Shown piece after piece: positions 42,698 to 52,510 of a stretch of 64,000 bases of DNA. The notes under the pieces are model-generated. The model worked only from the letters and a program-made list of their open reading frames with translations, was not told where the DNA came from and did no database searches. This DNA is from JAFKFI01 sp963795435 (lineage in GTDB: Bacteria; Pseudomonadota; Alphaproteobacteria; Acetobacterales; Acetobacteraceae): NCBI GenBank assembly GCA_963795435.1, contig CAWCHV010000009.1, positions 248,001 through 312,000 on the forward strand. Reading direction: 5' to 3'. The position numbers and the translations under genes were made by a program. Numbering within the stretch: the stretch's first letter is position 1; every line of letters starts with the position of its first letter.

Positions 42698-44353
42698 TCA
42701 GGCCGGCACGCCCTCGACCGGCGCCGGCGGGTCTCGGCCGCGTATCATGTCGGCGGCCTTCTCCGCGATCATCATAGTGGACGCATAGGTGTTGGCTGAA
42801 ACCATGTTCGGCATGATCGAGGCGTCCACCACGCGCAAACCCTGCAGCCCATGCACGCGGAGCTGGTCGTCCACCACGGCGGTCGGGTCGCTCGCCGGCC
42901 CCATCCGCGCGGTGCCGATCAGGTGATAGGAGGTGGAGCCGTAGCGGCGGGCGAAGTCGAGCAATTCGTCATCACCTTTCACGCGCGGGCCGGGCAGGTG
43001 CTCGCCGTCGAAATAGGCGTCGAGATCAGGGGTATGTAGCAGCCGGCGCGCCAGCTTCATGCCGCCGAGCAGCACGCGCTGGTCCATCGGATCGGCCAGG
43101 TAGTTCGGCTGGATCGCCGGGTCGTCGAACGGATCGGCCGAGCGGGCGCGCACGTAGCCGACGCTCTCCGGCCGGTGCGGCCAGACGCCCGCCGTCATCC
43201 CAGGAAAATCGTCGAGCCGGCCGATATAGCCGTCCTTGTAGCTCGCCGGGCTGAACACGCCCTGCAAATCGGCGCTGTCGAGGCGCTCGTCGGATTTCCA
43301 GAACCAGTGCACCAGCGACGGGCTCACCGACAGGATGCTCGGCCGACCGGCGGCCCAGCGGGCGATCTCGCCGGCGAGGCCGAGCCCGGTCGCCAGTTCG
43401 TTGATGGTGCGCGCGTTCTTCACCCGCGCCACCAGCCGCACGCCGTAATGGTCGCGGAAGTTCTCGCCGACGCCGGGCAGCTCGTGGACCACCGGCACGC
43501 CGATCTCGCCGAGCAACGCCGCCGGGCCGACGCCCGAGATTTGCAGCAGCTTCGCCGTGTTCACCGTGCCGCTGCTGAGGATTACCTCGCGGCGCGCGCG
43601 GACCACGTGCGCGCTCTTGCGGTCGCGGTCGTCGAGATAGCGCACGCCAACCGCGCGCCTGCCGTCGAACAGCACGGCGGCGGCGCGCGCGTCGGTGCGC
43701 ACGTCCACGCGGCCGGTGCGGCGCGCGGGTTGCAAGAAGGCGCGCGCCGCGCTGTGCCGCCAGCCGCTTTGGATCGTGCGCTGGAAATACCCCACGCCCT
43801 CCTGGCGCTCGGCGTTGTAGTCGGGATTGCGCGGCAGCCCGAGGCCCACCGCGCCCGCCATGAAGGCCTCGCAGACCGGATGGAACCAGTCCATGTCCGT
43901 GACCGGCAAGCGCCCCTCGCGACCGTGGTATCGCTCGTCCGCCACGCCGATGCGGTGCTCGGTGCGGCGGAAATACGGCAGGACATCGACGTAGCCCCAG
44001 CCGCGATTGCCGCGCTGCGCCCAGTTGTCGAAATCGGCGCGCTGACCGCGATTGTAGATCATGCCGTTGATCGAGCTTGACCCGCCGAGCGTGCGCCCCT
44101 GCGTTGTCGGGATGCGCCGCCCGCCGGAGCCTGGGGCGGGCTCGGTCTTGAACTGCCAAGTGTACTTCGGGTTGAACAGCATCTTGATGAAGCCGGCGGG
44201 GATGTGGATGTGCGGGTGCCGGTCGGGTGGCCCGCATTCCAGCACGCAGACCGTGACACCGGGCTCCTCGGCAAGTCGCGCCGTGAGCACCGACCCCGCC
44301 GCCCCCGCGCCGACGATCACGTAGTCGAATTCCGCGTCCGGCACCCGCGCCAT
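42698..44353 (-). CDS. GMC family FAD-dependent alcohol/choline-type dehydrogenase
   Basis: A 551-residue flavoprotein. The FAD Rossmann motif is VIVGAGAAGSVLTARLAEE near residue 12-30. GRTLGGSSSINGMIYNRG is GMC signature 1 near 88. ILSSGTVNTAKLLQISGVGP is signature 2 near 262. The catalytic His/Asn pair is in YHLIGTARMGPA and VSANTYASTMMIAEKAA at the C-terminus. No signal peptide, so it is cytoplasmic or membrane-bound. It starts 18 bases after the solute-binding-like gene of the PQQ dehydrogenase unit, so it probably belongs to that operon and oxidises a related alcohol or aldehyde. Confidence 0.9.
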   Translation of the reverse strand: MARVPDAEFDYVIVGAGAAGSVLTARLAEEPGVTVCVLECGPPDRHPHIHIPAGFIKMLFNPKYTWQFKTEPAPGSGGRRIPTTQGRTLGGSSSINGMIYNRGQRADFDNWAQRGNRGWGYVDVLPYFRRTEHRIGVADERYHGREGRLPVTDMDWFHPVCEAFMAGAVGLGLPRNPDYNAERQEGVGYFQRTIQSGWRHSAARAFLQPARRTGRVDVRTDARAAAVLFDGRRAVGVRYLDDRDRKSAHVVRARREVILSSGTVNTAKLLQISGVGPAALLGEIGVPVVHELPGVGENFRDHYGVRLVARVKNARTINELATGLGLAGEIARWAAGRPSILSVSPSLVHWFWKSDERLDSADLQGVFSPASYKDGYIGRLDDFPGMTAGVWPHRPESVGYVRARSADPFDDPAIQPNYLADPMDQRVLLGGMKLARRLLHTPDLDAYFDGEHLPGPRVKGDDELLDFARRYGSTSYHLIGTARMGPASDPTAVVDDQLRVHGLQGLRVVDASIMPNMVSANTYASTMMIAEKAADMIRGRDPPAPVEGVPA

Positions 44354-44371
44354 GCCTCGCCCCTTGGTTGT

Positions 44372-45280
44372 TCAATCCCCAGCCAGCGCATCCGGACGCA
44401 CCGCCGGCAGGACGGCCGGGTCGCGCGGCGGCATGTAGGTCAAGCCCGCGTCGCGCGCGAGCGGCGCGAGCGCGTCGCTCCCCTGAAGCGCGGCGATCGC
44501 GGCGTTCACGCCGTCGATCAGCTTCATCTCCGACGCCACGCCGACGAAGCCCATGTTGAAGACGATGGAATGGACGTAGCCCGTCGGCGTCAGCCCGTCG
44601 CTGCCGTGCCGCAGCTTCCAGGCGTCCAGCTCGCGCAGCGCGACGAACGCGGCATCGAGCTCGCCACGCTGGAGCCGGCCGAACAGCGCGCGCGCGTCGG
44701 GCAGGTGCACGACATGCTCGATCAGCCGGCCGCCCGCGTAGCGCATTGCGATGGCGTCGGCGAGGGTCGCGGTCTGCACCCCGACCTTCAGCCCGTCGAG
44801 ATCAGCCAAGGTATGGATCGGGCGATTGGCGTCTTTCGCCGCGAGCACCACCGTCAGCACGTCGAGCCTATACGGTTGCGTCGCGACCAGTTCGCCGAGC
44901 TCGATCCAGCGGCGGCGGTCCTCGGGAGTGGCACCGTCGAACGGCGGCAGCTTGGCGGTGGGCGCGTACGGCCGCCCGAGCATGTCGGCGATCAGCGGGT
45001 ATTCCGCGACGAGCTGGCAATGGCCGTCGGACAACAACGCATTCGAGTCCTTGGCGAGATTGGCGTCCGGGTCGTCGCGGCTGACGAACCATTGGACGCG
45101 CAGGTCACGGCCGAGCCGCTCCGCGATCTTGCGTGACAACGCGACGGCAAAACCCTCGCCGCCGCTCACCGACAGCGGCGGATCGTTCGCCTGCAGGCAC
45201 ACCGTCAAACTGTCGCGCGCCATCGCCGGCCCGACGAGTGCGGCAAAAACGGCCGCGAGCAGCGCCACCCGCGCGCTCAT
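44372..45280 (-). CDS. XoxJ/MoxJ-like periplasmic solute-binding protein of the PQQ dehydrogenase operon
   Basis: A 302-residue exported protein. The signal peptide is MSARVALLAAVFAALVGPAMA. The mature part starts DSLTVCLQANDPPLSVSGGEGF, the family-3 solute-binding opening. ADLDGLKVGVQTATLADAIA and GELDAAFVALRELDAWK are the later lobes. MoxJ/XoxJ proteins accompany methanol-type dehydrogenases and help activate or mature them. The overlap with the cytochrome c stop (ATGA) supports this role here. Binding of a metal, cofactor or the dehydrogenase itself is unknown. Confidence 0.85.
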   Translation of the reverse strand: MSARVALLAAVFAALVGPAMARDSLTVCLQANDPPLSVSGGEGFAVALSRKIAERLGRDLRVQWFVSRDDPDANLAKDSNALLSDGHCQLVAEYPLIADMLGRPYAPTAKLPPFDGATPEDRRRWIELGELVATQPYRLDVLTVVLAAKDANRPIHTLADLDGLKVGVQTATLADAIAMRYAGGRLIEHVVHLPDARALFGRLQRGELDAAFVALRELDAWKLRHGSDGLTPTGYVHSIVFNMGFVGVASEMKLIDGVNAAIAALQGSDALAPLARDAGLTYMPPRDPAVLPAVRPDALAGD

Positions 45281-45612
45281 TGCGGCGCCTTGCCGCCGGT
45301 GCGGACATAGGCCCAGATCGCCTCGATCTCATCGGGGTGCAGCACGTCCTTCCACGGGGGCATACTTTTCTTGCCGTTGAGCACGTCGTTGAAGAAGCGC
45401 GCGCGGTCGTCGTGCGGGAACTTGCGCAAATCGAACGACGCATTCCCTGGGTTCACCATGTGCGGTCCGTGGCAGTGCGAGCAGATGCTGCCGAACAGCT
45501 CCTCGCCCTTCGCGAACTGGTCCGGTGACGGCGGGGGTTCGGGCTTCGGTTGCGCCGACGCTGCGAAGGCGCAAAGGGTCAAGCCCGCGACGAGAGCGGC
45601 GACGGATTTCAT
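45277..45612 (-). CDS. c-type cytochrome, electron acceptor of the PQQ dehydrogenase
   Basis: A 111-residue exported monoheme cytochrome; the ATG at 45612 gives a signal peptide MKSVAALVAGLTLCAFAASA. The heme site is CSHCH in GSICSHCHGPHMVNPG near residue 50. The likely axial methionine is in KKSMPPWKDVL. IWAYVRTGGKAPQ is the closing helix. It lies 55 bases after the PQQ dehydrogenase and overlaps the next gene, so it should carry electrons from that enzyme toward an oxidase in the periplasm, in the manner of XoxG. Confidence 0.9.
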   Translation of the reverse strand: MKSVAALVAGLTLCAFAASAQPKPEPPPSPDQFAKGEELFGSICSHCHGPHMVNPGNASFDLRKFPHDDRARFFNDVLNGKKSMPPWKDVLHPDEIEAIWAYVRTGGKAPQ

Positions 45613-45667
45613 TCCGTTCTCCGATTGGCGAACCGAGGCGTCCCGCGCGGGACGCCTCCGCGCCGGG

Positions 45668-47326
45668 TTATTGCAGCGCGAACACCCAGAGTGAACCGCC
45701 GGCCGGCACGGCCGACAGGCGCTCGTCACCCGAGAACAGCGCGTAGACGCCGCCGATGCCGCTGGAGACCGCGATGTACTGCACGCCGTCCTGCTGCCAG
45801 GTGATCGGTTGGCCCTCGATGCCGGAGCCGGTCTTGAACTGCCACAGCTTGTTGCCGGTATCAGCGTCGAACGCCTCGAACTCGCCGGTCAGCTTGCCGG
45901 TGAAAACCAGGCCGCCGGCCGTCGAGAGCACGCCGGCGAAGCGCGGGATGTCGCTTGGCTGCTCCCAGTTGGCCTTGCCGGTCATCGGGTCGATCGCCTT
46001 GAGGTAGCCGCGCGGGCCGTTCGGCCATACCCAGTCGATGTCCGCCCCCCAGTAGGTCAGCCCGGCGCGGAATTGGGGCGTGGTCGGCTTGTAGTGCATC
46101 CCGAAATTCAGCGTGTTGGCGTAGACCAGCTTGGTCTCGGGATCGAACGACACCGGGCTCCAGTTCTTGCCGCCCATCGCCCCCGGCCAGACCTCCTGCG
46201 GCTGACCCTGCCGCACCTTGTCGGTGATCTCGGTGGGGATTGGCCGGCCGCTCTCAGGGTCGATGCCCTTCGCCCAGGTGAGCTTGTCGATGTATTGATT
46301 GGCGGTGATCAGCTTGCCGTCGGTGCGGTCAAGCACATAGAAGAAACCGTTGCGGTTGGCGTCCATCAGCACCTTGGTCGGCTTGCCGCCGATATCCAAG
46401 GTCGCCAGCACCATCTCGGCCACGCTGTCATAGTCGTACGGATCGTTGGGCGAGAACTGGAAGTGCCACTTGATCGTGCCGGTCTTGGGGTCGAGCGCCA
46501 GCACCGAGCAAGTATACAGATTGTCGCCGGGGTGCGTTGTCGGGTTCCACGAGCCGGTGTTGCCGGTGCCCCAGTAGACCGTGTGCAGGTCGGGATCGAA
46601 CGAGCCGGTGATCCAGGTCGAGCCGCCGCCGTGCAGGTAGGTGTCGCCCGGCCAGGTCTTGCCGTTCGGATCGTCCGGCCCGGCGACGGTGTAGGTGCGC
46701 CACAGATGCTTGCCGGTGTCGGGATCCCAGCCGTCGATGAAGCCCCTGATGCCGTACTCGGCGCCGGAGATACCGGTGATCACCACGCCGTCGGCGACCA
46801 GGGGCGCCACCGTCATGGAGTAGCCGTCCTTGAAGTCGATGGCGTGCGACTTCCAGAGCTGCTTGCCGGTCTTGGCGTCGAGTGCGATGACGTTCGCGTC
46901 GAGCGTCGTGCGGAAGATCTTGCCGTCGTACAGTGCGAGCCCGCGGTTGATGATGCCGCAGCAGACGATGCGCGGCGTCTCGGGCGGATAGTCGATCTTG
47001 GCCTTCCAGAGCTGCCGGCCGGTCTTGGCGTCGAGCGCCATCGTCGCCGCGTTGGTGGTGACATACAGCACGCCCTGGTAGATCAGCGGCTGCGATTCTT
47101 CGCTCTTGTTGTCGTCGTAACTATAATTCCACACCGGGACGAGGCGCTTCACGGTCTGGCGGTCGATCTGCGTCAGCGGACTGAACCGTTGCAGATTGTA
47201 GCCCATGCCGTAATTGAGCACCTCGGACGGGTCCTGCGCGCCCTTCGTGAGGTCAGCGGCCGTCTGGGCATGGCCTCCGAGTGGCAAGAACGCGGCCAGC
47301 GCCGCGGCAAGCAGAAGCTTTCGCAC
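45668..47326 (-). CDS. PQQ-dependent alcohol dehydrogenase, lanthanide (XoxF/PedH) type
   Basis: A 552-residue periplasmic quinoprotein. I choose the GTG at 47326 behind GGAGGGG; it gives the signal peptide MRKLLLAAALAAFLPLGGHA. RIVCCGIINRG holds the vicinal disulfide (C122-C123) next to PQQ. W-motif-like ALDAKTGRQLWKAK repeats mark the eight-bladed propeller. The catalytic aspartate in NDPYDYDSVAEM is D298; the extra D300 two residues on is the diagnostic residue of lanthanide-dependent enzymes, whereas calcium enzymes have Ala, Ser or Thr. It oxidises primary alcohols and passes electrons to the cytochrome encoded next. Substrate range unknown. Confidence 0.92.
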   Translation of the reverse strand: MRKLLLAAALAAFLPLGGHAQTAADLTKGAQDPSEVLNYGMGYNLQRFSPLTQIDRQTVKRLVPVWNYSYDDNKSEESQPLIYQGVLYVTTNAATMALDAKTGRQLWKAKIDYPPETPRIVCCGIINRGLALYDGKIFRTTLDANVIALDAKTGKQLWKSHAIDFKDGYSMTVAPLVADGVVITGISGAEYGIRGFIDGWDPDTGKHLWRTYTVAGPDDPNGKTWPGDTYLHGGGSTWITGSFDPDLHTVYWGTGNTGSWNPTTHPGDNLYTCSVLALDPKTGTIKWHFQFSPNDPYDYDSVAEMVLATLDIGGKPTKVLMDANRNGFFYVLDRTDGKLITANQYIDKLTWAKGIDPESGRPIPTEITDKVRQGQPQEVWPGAMGGKNWSPVSFDPETKLVYANTLNFGMHYKPTTPQFRAGLTYWGADIDWVWPNGPRGYLKAIDPMTGKANWEQPSDIPRFAGVLSTAGGLVFTGKLTGEFEAFDADTGNKLWQFKTGSGIEGQPITWQQDGVQYIAVSSGIGGVYALFSGDERLSAVPAGGSLWVFALQ

Positions 47327-47434
47327 GTTTCTTCCCCTCCATTTTTCGTGTGCCGTTGGCCGGCACACTTGCCGCGCCGCTCCGCCGCCTTTTCCCGGCG
47401 GCGTCCGACGCCAATATCCTAGCGGCGGTCCGCC

Positions 47435-47485
47435 TGACTCCGATAGTGGGCTGACTGCGATAGTGGGCTGCCTGCGATAGCGGGC
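47435..47485. repeat. three tandem 17-bp repeats upstream of the PQQ dehydrogenase
   Basis: TGACTCCGATAGTGGGC at 47435, TGACTGCGATAGTGGGC at 47452 and TGCCTGCGATAGCGGGC at 47469 are adjacent and differ by one to three bases. They lie in the 242-base divergent gap between the dehydrogenase operon and a hypothetical gene, where repeated regulator-binding sites would be expected. I see no other structure in the gap. Confidence 0.75.
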
Positions 47486-47568
47486 ATCGGTTGACCGGCT
47501 GGCGCGGAGTGGCGTCTGATGAGTGCGTCGCAGCGCCGTCGCTGCCTCAGAAAATTGGAGGGACGCAC

Positions 47569-47988
47569 ATGCGCTACATTTGCGACGCTCCCGGGGGAAA
47601 GACCTGGTTCCGGCTGGAAACCGAGGGCGAAGCGGAGGCGGAATCCGCCGCCATGCGCCACGCCGTCGAGAAATATTTCCGGCGCGAGCGCGAGAAGGCG
47701 GCGCAGAGTTTTCGCCCGCGATCGACCGTGTTCTTCGAGCAGGAGATCGGCCTCAAGGACCACGTGCAGCGCGAGATGCCGCTGTTCCTTACTTTGCGCG
47801 ACGAGGACGGCGTCGGGCTGGTCACGGCCATGGTGCCTCCGGAGGGGCGCGAGGAGCGCGGCTTCCGCTGCATTCTGGTCGGCCCCGGCAACGCCGACCC
47901 CTATCCCGCGCACGGCGAGGCGATCCGCGCCCTCGCCGACCATTTCGGCATCGCGCTCGACCGCGCGCGCTGCTACCCGTATCGCTGA
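47569..47988 (+). CDS. hypothetical protein
   Basis: A 139-residue soluble protein that I do not recognise. The ATG at 47569 follows GGAGGGACGCAC and gives MRYICDAPGGKTWFRLETEG. It is rich in charged residues, with a helix EAESAAMRHAVEKYFRRERE near 25-45, and a C-terminal half that looks like an alpha/beta fold (EERGFRCILVGPGNADPYPA, then GEAIRALADHFGI). No signal peptide or membrane segment. It precedes a cupin-type gene on the same strand with 31 bases between, so the two are probably co-expressed. Confidence 0.7.
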   Translation: MRYICDAPGGKTWFRLETEGEAEAESAAMRHAVEKYFRREREKAAQSFRPRSTVFFEQEIGLKDHVQREMPLFLTLRDEDGVGLVTAMVPPEGREERGFRCILVGPGNADPYPAHGEAIRALADHFGIALDRARCYPYR

Positions 47989-48019
47989 CGCCGCAAACCA
48001 ACGCCGCAAACGGGGGCCC

Positions 48020-48526
48020 ATGATGGGACACACGCTGAGCAGCTTCGCCGCCGATTGCCGTCGCATCCTGGCCGCCGAGCCCGGTCCGGCGGGGCGCGAG
48101 AAGGTCCGCGCGTTGCTCGAGGACGTGCTGCGGGACGAGGATTTCGTCGCGACGCATCTCGGCGACGACGTGCCGGAGCGCAAGGTGCTCTATGAAGACC
48201 CGCAGCTCGGCTTCTGCGTCCTGGCGCACGTCAACCGAGGCGCCAAGGGCAGCAAGCCGCACGACCACGGCCCGACCTGGGCGATTTACGGCCAGGCGGC
48301 GGGCGAGACCATTATGACCGACTGGGAATGCCTGGAGCGGCCGCACGACGGCCAGCCCGGCAAGGCCCGTCACATCCGCGACTACGCGCTGAAGCCGGGC
48401 ATGGCGCATCTCTACAACGAGGGCGTGCTGCACTCGCCCCGGCGCGACGGCGCCACCCGGCTGATCCGCCTCGAGGGGGTGAATATGGACCGTGTCAGCC
48501 GGCTGCCCTACGAGGCGGTGGGTTAG
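48020..48526 (+). CDS. cupin-type predicted metalloenzyme (COG5553-like)
   Basis: A 168-residue double-stranded beta-helix protein starting at tandem ATGs (48020, 48023). The metal site is suggested by KPHDHGPTWAIYGQAAGET near residue 80 and by the histidine in LYNEGVLHSPRRDG near 140. LIRLEGVNMDRV closes the fold. The overall layout is like cysteine-dioxygenase-related cupins, but the substrate is unknown and iron binding is inference from the histidines. It is likely paired with the hypothetical gene upstream. Confidence 0.78.
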   Translation: MMGHTLSSFAADCRRILAAEPGPAGREKVRALLEDVLRDEDFVATHLGDDVPERKVLYEDPQLGFCVLAHVNRGAKGSKPHDHGPTWAIYGQAAGETIMTDWECLERPHDGQPGKARHIRDYALKPGMAHLYNEGVLHSPRRDGATRLIRLEGVNMDRVSRLPYEAVG

Positions 48527-48551
48527 CGCGGCTCCGGACAGACTGCGCCAC

Positions 48552-48585
48552 CCGATCCGGGCCGTCATGCCCGTGCCCGGATCGG
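48552..48585. terminator. hairpin between cupin gene and PBP1A gene
   Basis: CCGATCCGGGC at 48552-48562 and GCCCGGATCGG at 48575-48585 are perfect 11-bp inverted arms around a 12-base loop that contains most of CGTCATGCCCGTG, the word shared with the family 2 palindromes at 38.4 kb. There is no T-run. It lies 26 bases after the cupin stop and could end that transcript. Confidence 0.5.
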
Positions 48586-48665
48586 TCCGGGAGACGAGCA
48601 TGACAGATGCGCCATACAGCTTCTTGGGGGCTGCCCTGGATACAGGAAGCGTGTAGACCGCAGCC

Positions 48666-51287
48666 ATGAACGGCCCCCTCACAGCGGGCGACCCCCTGGC
48701 GCCCCAGCCGTCCCCAGGCGGACCCTCGCGCGACCGCCGGCCGCCCAAGCGGCCCGCCAAGCCGCGCTCGCCGCTCCGCTGGATCGCCCGGCTGGGCGGC
48801 GCGCTGCTCGGCCTCTTGTTCATTGTCGGCGTGGTCGGCGCGGTGGCGCTGTACGGGGCGTATCGCCACTTCGCCGCCGACCTGCCGGACGTGGACGGGT
48901 TGCGGAACTACCAGCCCAAGGTGATGAGCCGGGTGTATGCCGGGGATGCGCGCCTGCTCTCCGAACTCGCGGCCGAGCGGCGCATCTTCGTCCCCTACAC
49001 CGCCATTCCCGAGATCGTGAAGCAGGCCTTCGTCTCCGCCGAGGACCAGAACTACTGGAGCCATCGCGGCGTCGATCCCGTCGCGATCGCCCGCGCCGCC
49101 TTCACCGACTTCATGCAGATGGGGCAGGGACGCCGACCGGTCGGCGCCTCCACCATCACCCAGCAGGTCGCCAAGAACATGCTGCTGGACAACCAGCTCT
49201 CGCTGGCGCGCAAGGTGAAGGAGGCGATCCTCGCCATGCGGATCGAGGAGAGCCTGACGAAAGAGCGCATCCTCGAACTCTACCTCAACGAGATCTATCT
49301 CGGCCTGCAGTCCTACGGCGTGGCGGCGGCGGCGCAGGCCTATTTCAACAAGCCGCTCGACCAGCTGAACATCCAGGAGGCGGCTTTCCTCGCCGCCCTG
49401 CCGAAGGCGCCCAACAACTACAATCCCTTCCGCTATCCCGAGGCCGCGAAGGTCCGGCGGGACTGGGTGCTGGACCGCATGGCGGACAACCGGGTCATCA
49501 CCGCGGCCCAGGCGGCGGCGGCCAAGGCGCAGCCGATCATTCCGGCGCAGTTCCGCCGCCCCGAGCCGATCGCCGGGGCCGACTGGTTCGCCGAGGAGGT
49601 CCGCCGCCGCCTGATCGACCGGTTCGGCGCGGATACCACGACGCAAGGCGGGCTGATGGTCCGCACCAGCCTGAACCCGACCCTGCAGCTCGCCGCGGAG
49701 AAGGCGCTGCGCGACGGCATGATGGGCTACGACCGCAAGCTCGGCGGCTGGCGCGGTCCGGTCTCGCGTAGCGGCGCCGCCCCGGCCGCGCTGCGCGCCG
49801 ATTGGGCGAGTCTGCTCGGCTCGGCGAGCCGCCCGCCCGGGATGCTGCCGGACTGGAAGCTCGCCGTGGTGATCGACACCACCGAGACGGAGGCCCATGT
49901 CGGCTGGCTGGATCGTCCCGCCGGAGCGGCCCCGGGCGGCGCGGCGGAACCCATGACGGGCGCGCTCTCCCTGTCGGATCTCGGCTGGGCGCGGCCAGTG
50001 CATGACGGCCGGCTCGGCGGCTCCCCCCGCCGGATCACAGACGTTGTCCGCCCCGGCGACCTGGTGATGATTGAGGTGCCGGCCCAGTCGCAAGCGTCGG
50101 CTCATCCGCAGATCGTGAAGGCCGGCCGCGCGGCCGGCGCCGCTCCCCGGCTCGAACGGGTGCAACTGCGGCAGATCCCGCAGGTCCAGGGCGCGCTGGT
50201 CTCGCTCGACCCGACCACCGGACGCGTCATCGCGATGGTCGGCGGCTGGAGCTACGAGATGAGCCAATTCAACCGCGTGACCCAGGCGATCCGCCAGCCG
50301 GGGAGTTCGTTCAAGCCGATCGTTTATCTCACGGCGCTCGAACAGGGCATCTCGCCGAGCCAGAAATTCCTCGACGCGCCGATCGTCATCGACCAGGGAG
50401 CGGCCGGCCAGTGGCGGCCGAACAACTACGAAATGAATTTCAGCGGTCCGGTACCGCTGCGCATCGCGCTCGAGAAGTCGCTCAACCTCGTCACCGTGCG
50501 GGTCGCCGAGAAGGTCGGGATGGAGGCGGTGGCGCAGACCGCGATCGCCTTCCATGTGGTCGACAACATGCCGCGCGTGCTGCCCACCGCCCTCGGCGCG
50601 GTGGATACCACCGTGCTGCGCATGGCCGGCGCCTACGCCTCGCTCGACGAGGGCGGGCGGGAGGTCGTGCCCACCCTCATCGACAGCGTGCAGGATCGCG
50701 ACGGCCACGTGGTCTGGCGCGCGCCGGGGCGGGATTGCGAGACCTGCGACAGCGACTCCACGCCGCCGACCCTCGGCGACACGCGCAAGGAAATCGCTGA
50801 TCCGGCGAGCGTGTTCCAGATCGTGACGATGATGCAGGGGGTGGTGGCGCACGGCACCGGCTACGAAGCGGGAAAGGGCATGAACCGCCCGATCGCCGGC
50901 AAGACCGGCACCACGCAGGACTTCAACGATGCCTGGTTCATCGGCTTCACGCCCGACCTCGTCACCGCCGTCTGGATCGGCTTCGACAATCCGACCAGCC
51001 TCGGCGACAAGGAGAGCGGCGGCACGGTCGCCGCGCCGATCTGGCGCAACTACATGACAACGGCGCTCAAGGACCATCCGGTGCTCGATTTCCCGCAGCC
51101 GCCGGGTGTGACGATGGCGCGTTGGGACACCGGCTCCGGCTCGCGGACCGACGCCTTCAAGCCCGATCAGACGCCGGGCGCATCCGGCCCGGTCGGCGGC
51201 TGGACGGCGTCGGCGAACAGCGACGACAGCGGCAACGCCAATGTGCCGGCCGGCGGGGTCGACAGCGGCATGGGCGGGTTGTATTGA
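48666..51287 (+). CDS. mrcA: penicillin-binding protein 1A (bifunctional transglycosylase/transpeptidase)
   Basis: An 873-residue inner-membrane enzyme with a basic proline-rich N-terminus and one membrane helix at about 40-65. Transglycosylase (GT51) motifs: AFVSAEDQNYWSHRGVD with the catalytic glutamate, GASTITQQVAKNMLL, RKVKEAILAMRIE and KERILELYLNEIYLG. An OB-like region lies in the middle. Transpeptidase motifs: SxxK in QPGSSFKPIVYL, SxN in EKSLNLVTVR, and KTG in AGKTGTTQDFNDAWF. It builds and cross-links peptidoglycan in the periplasm. The tail after about 820 is low-complexity (Gly, Ser, Asp, Asn). Confidence 0.96.
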   Translation: MNGPLTAGDPLAPQPSPGGPSRDRRPPKRPAKPRSPLRWIARLGGALLGLLFIVGVVGAVALYGAYRHFAADLPDVDGLRNYQPKVMSRVYAGDARLLSELAAERRIFVPYTAIPEIVKQAFVSAEDQNYWSHRGVDPVAIARAAFTDFMQMGQGRRPVGASTITQQVAKNMLLDNQLSLARKVKEAILAMRIEESLTKERILELYLNEIYLGLQSYGVAAAAQAYFNKPLDQLNIQEAAFLAALPKAPNNYNPFRYPEAAKVRRDWVLDRMADNRVITAAQAAAAKAQPIIPAQFRRPEPIAGADWFAEEVRRRLIDRFGADTTTQGGLMVRTSLNPTLQLAAEKALRDGMMGYDRKLGGWRGPVSRSGAAPAALRADWASLLGSASRPPGMLPDWKLAVVIDTTETEAHVGWLDRPAGAAPGGAAEPMTGALSLSDLGWARPVHDGRLGGSPRRITDVVRPGDLVMIEVPAQSQASAHPQIVKAGRAAGAAPRLERVQLRQIPQVQGALVSLDPTTGRVIAMVGGWSYEMSQFNRVTQAIRQPGSSFKPIVYLTALEQGISPSQKFLDAPIVIDQGAAGQWRPNNYEMNFSGPVPLRIALEKSLNLVTVRVAEKVGMEAVAQTAIAFHVVDNMPRVLPTALGAVDTTVLRMAGAYASLDEGGREVVPTLIDSVQDRDGHVVWRAPGRDCETCDSDSTPPTLGDTRKEIADPASVFQIVTMMQGVVAHGTGYEAGKGMNRPIAGKTGTTQDFNDAWFIGFTPDLVTAVWIGFDNPTSLGDKESGGTVAAPIWRNYMTTALKDHPVLDFPQPPGVTMARWDTGSGSRTDAFKPDQTPGASGPVGGWTASANSDDSGNANVPAGGVDSGMGGLY

Positions 51288-51336
51288 CCCGCCCCACCTT
51301 GCTTCGGTGCGTTCCCACCCCTGATAAGCAGCCGCC

Positions 51337-52468
<1,132 letters not shown>

Positions 52469-52510
52469 CGCGACAGATGATGGAAACAGGGTAGGAGAGC
52501 GGGCTTCGCG

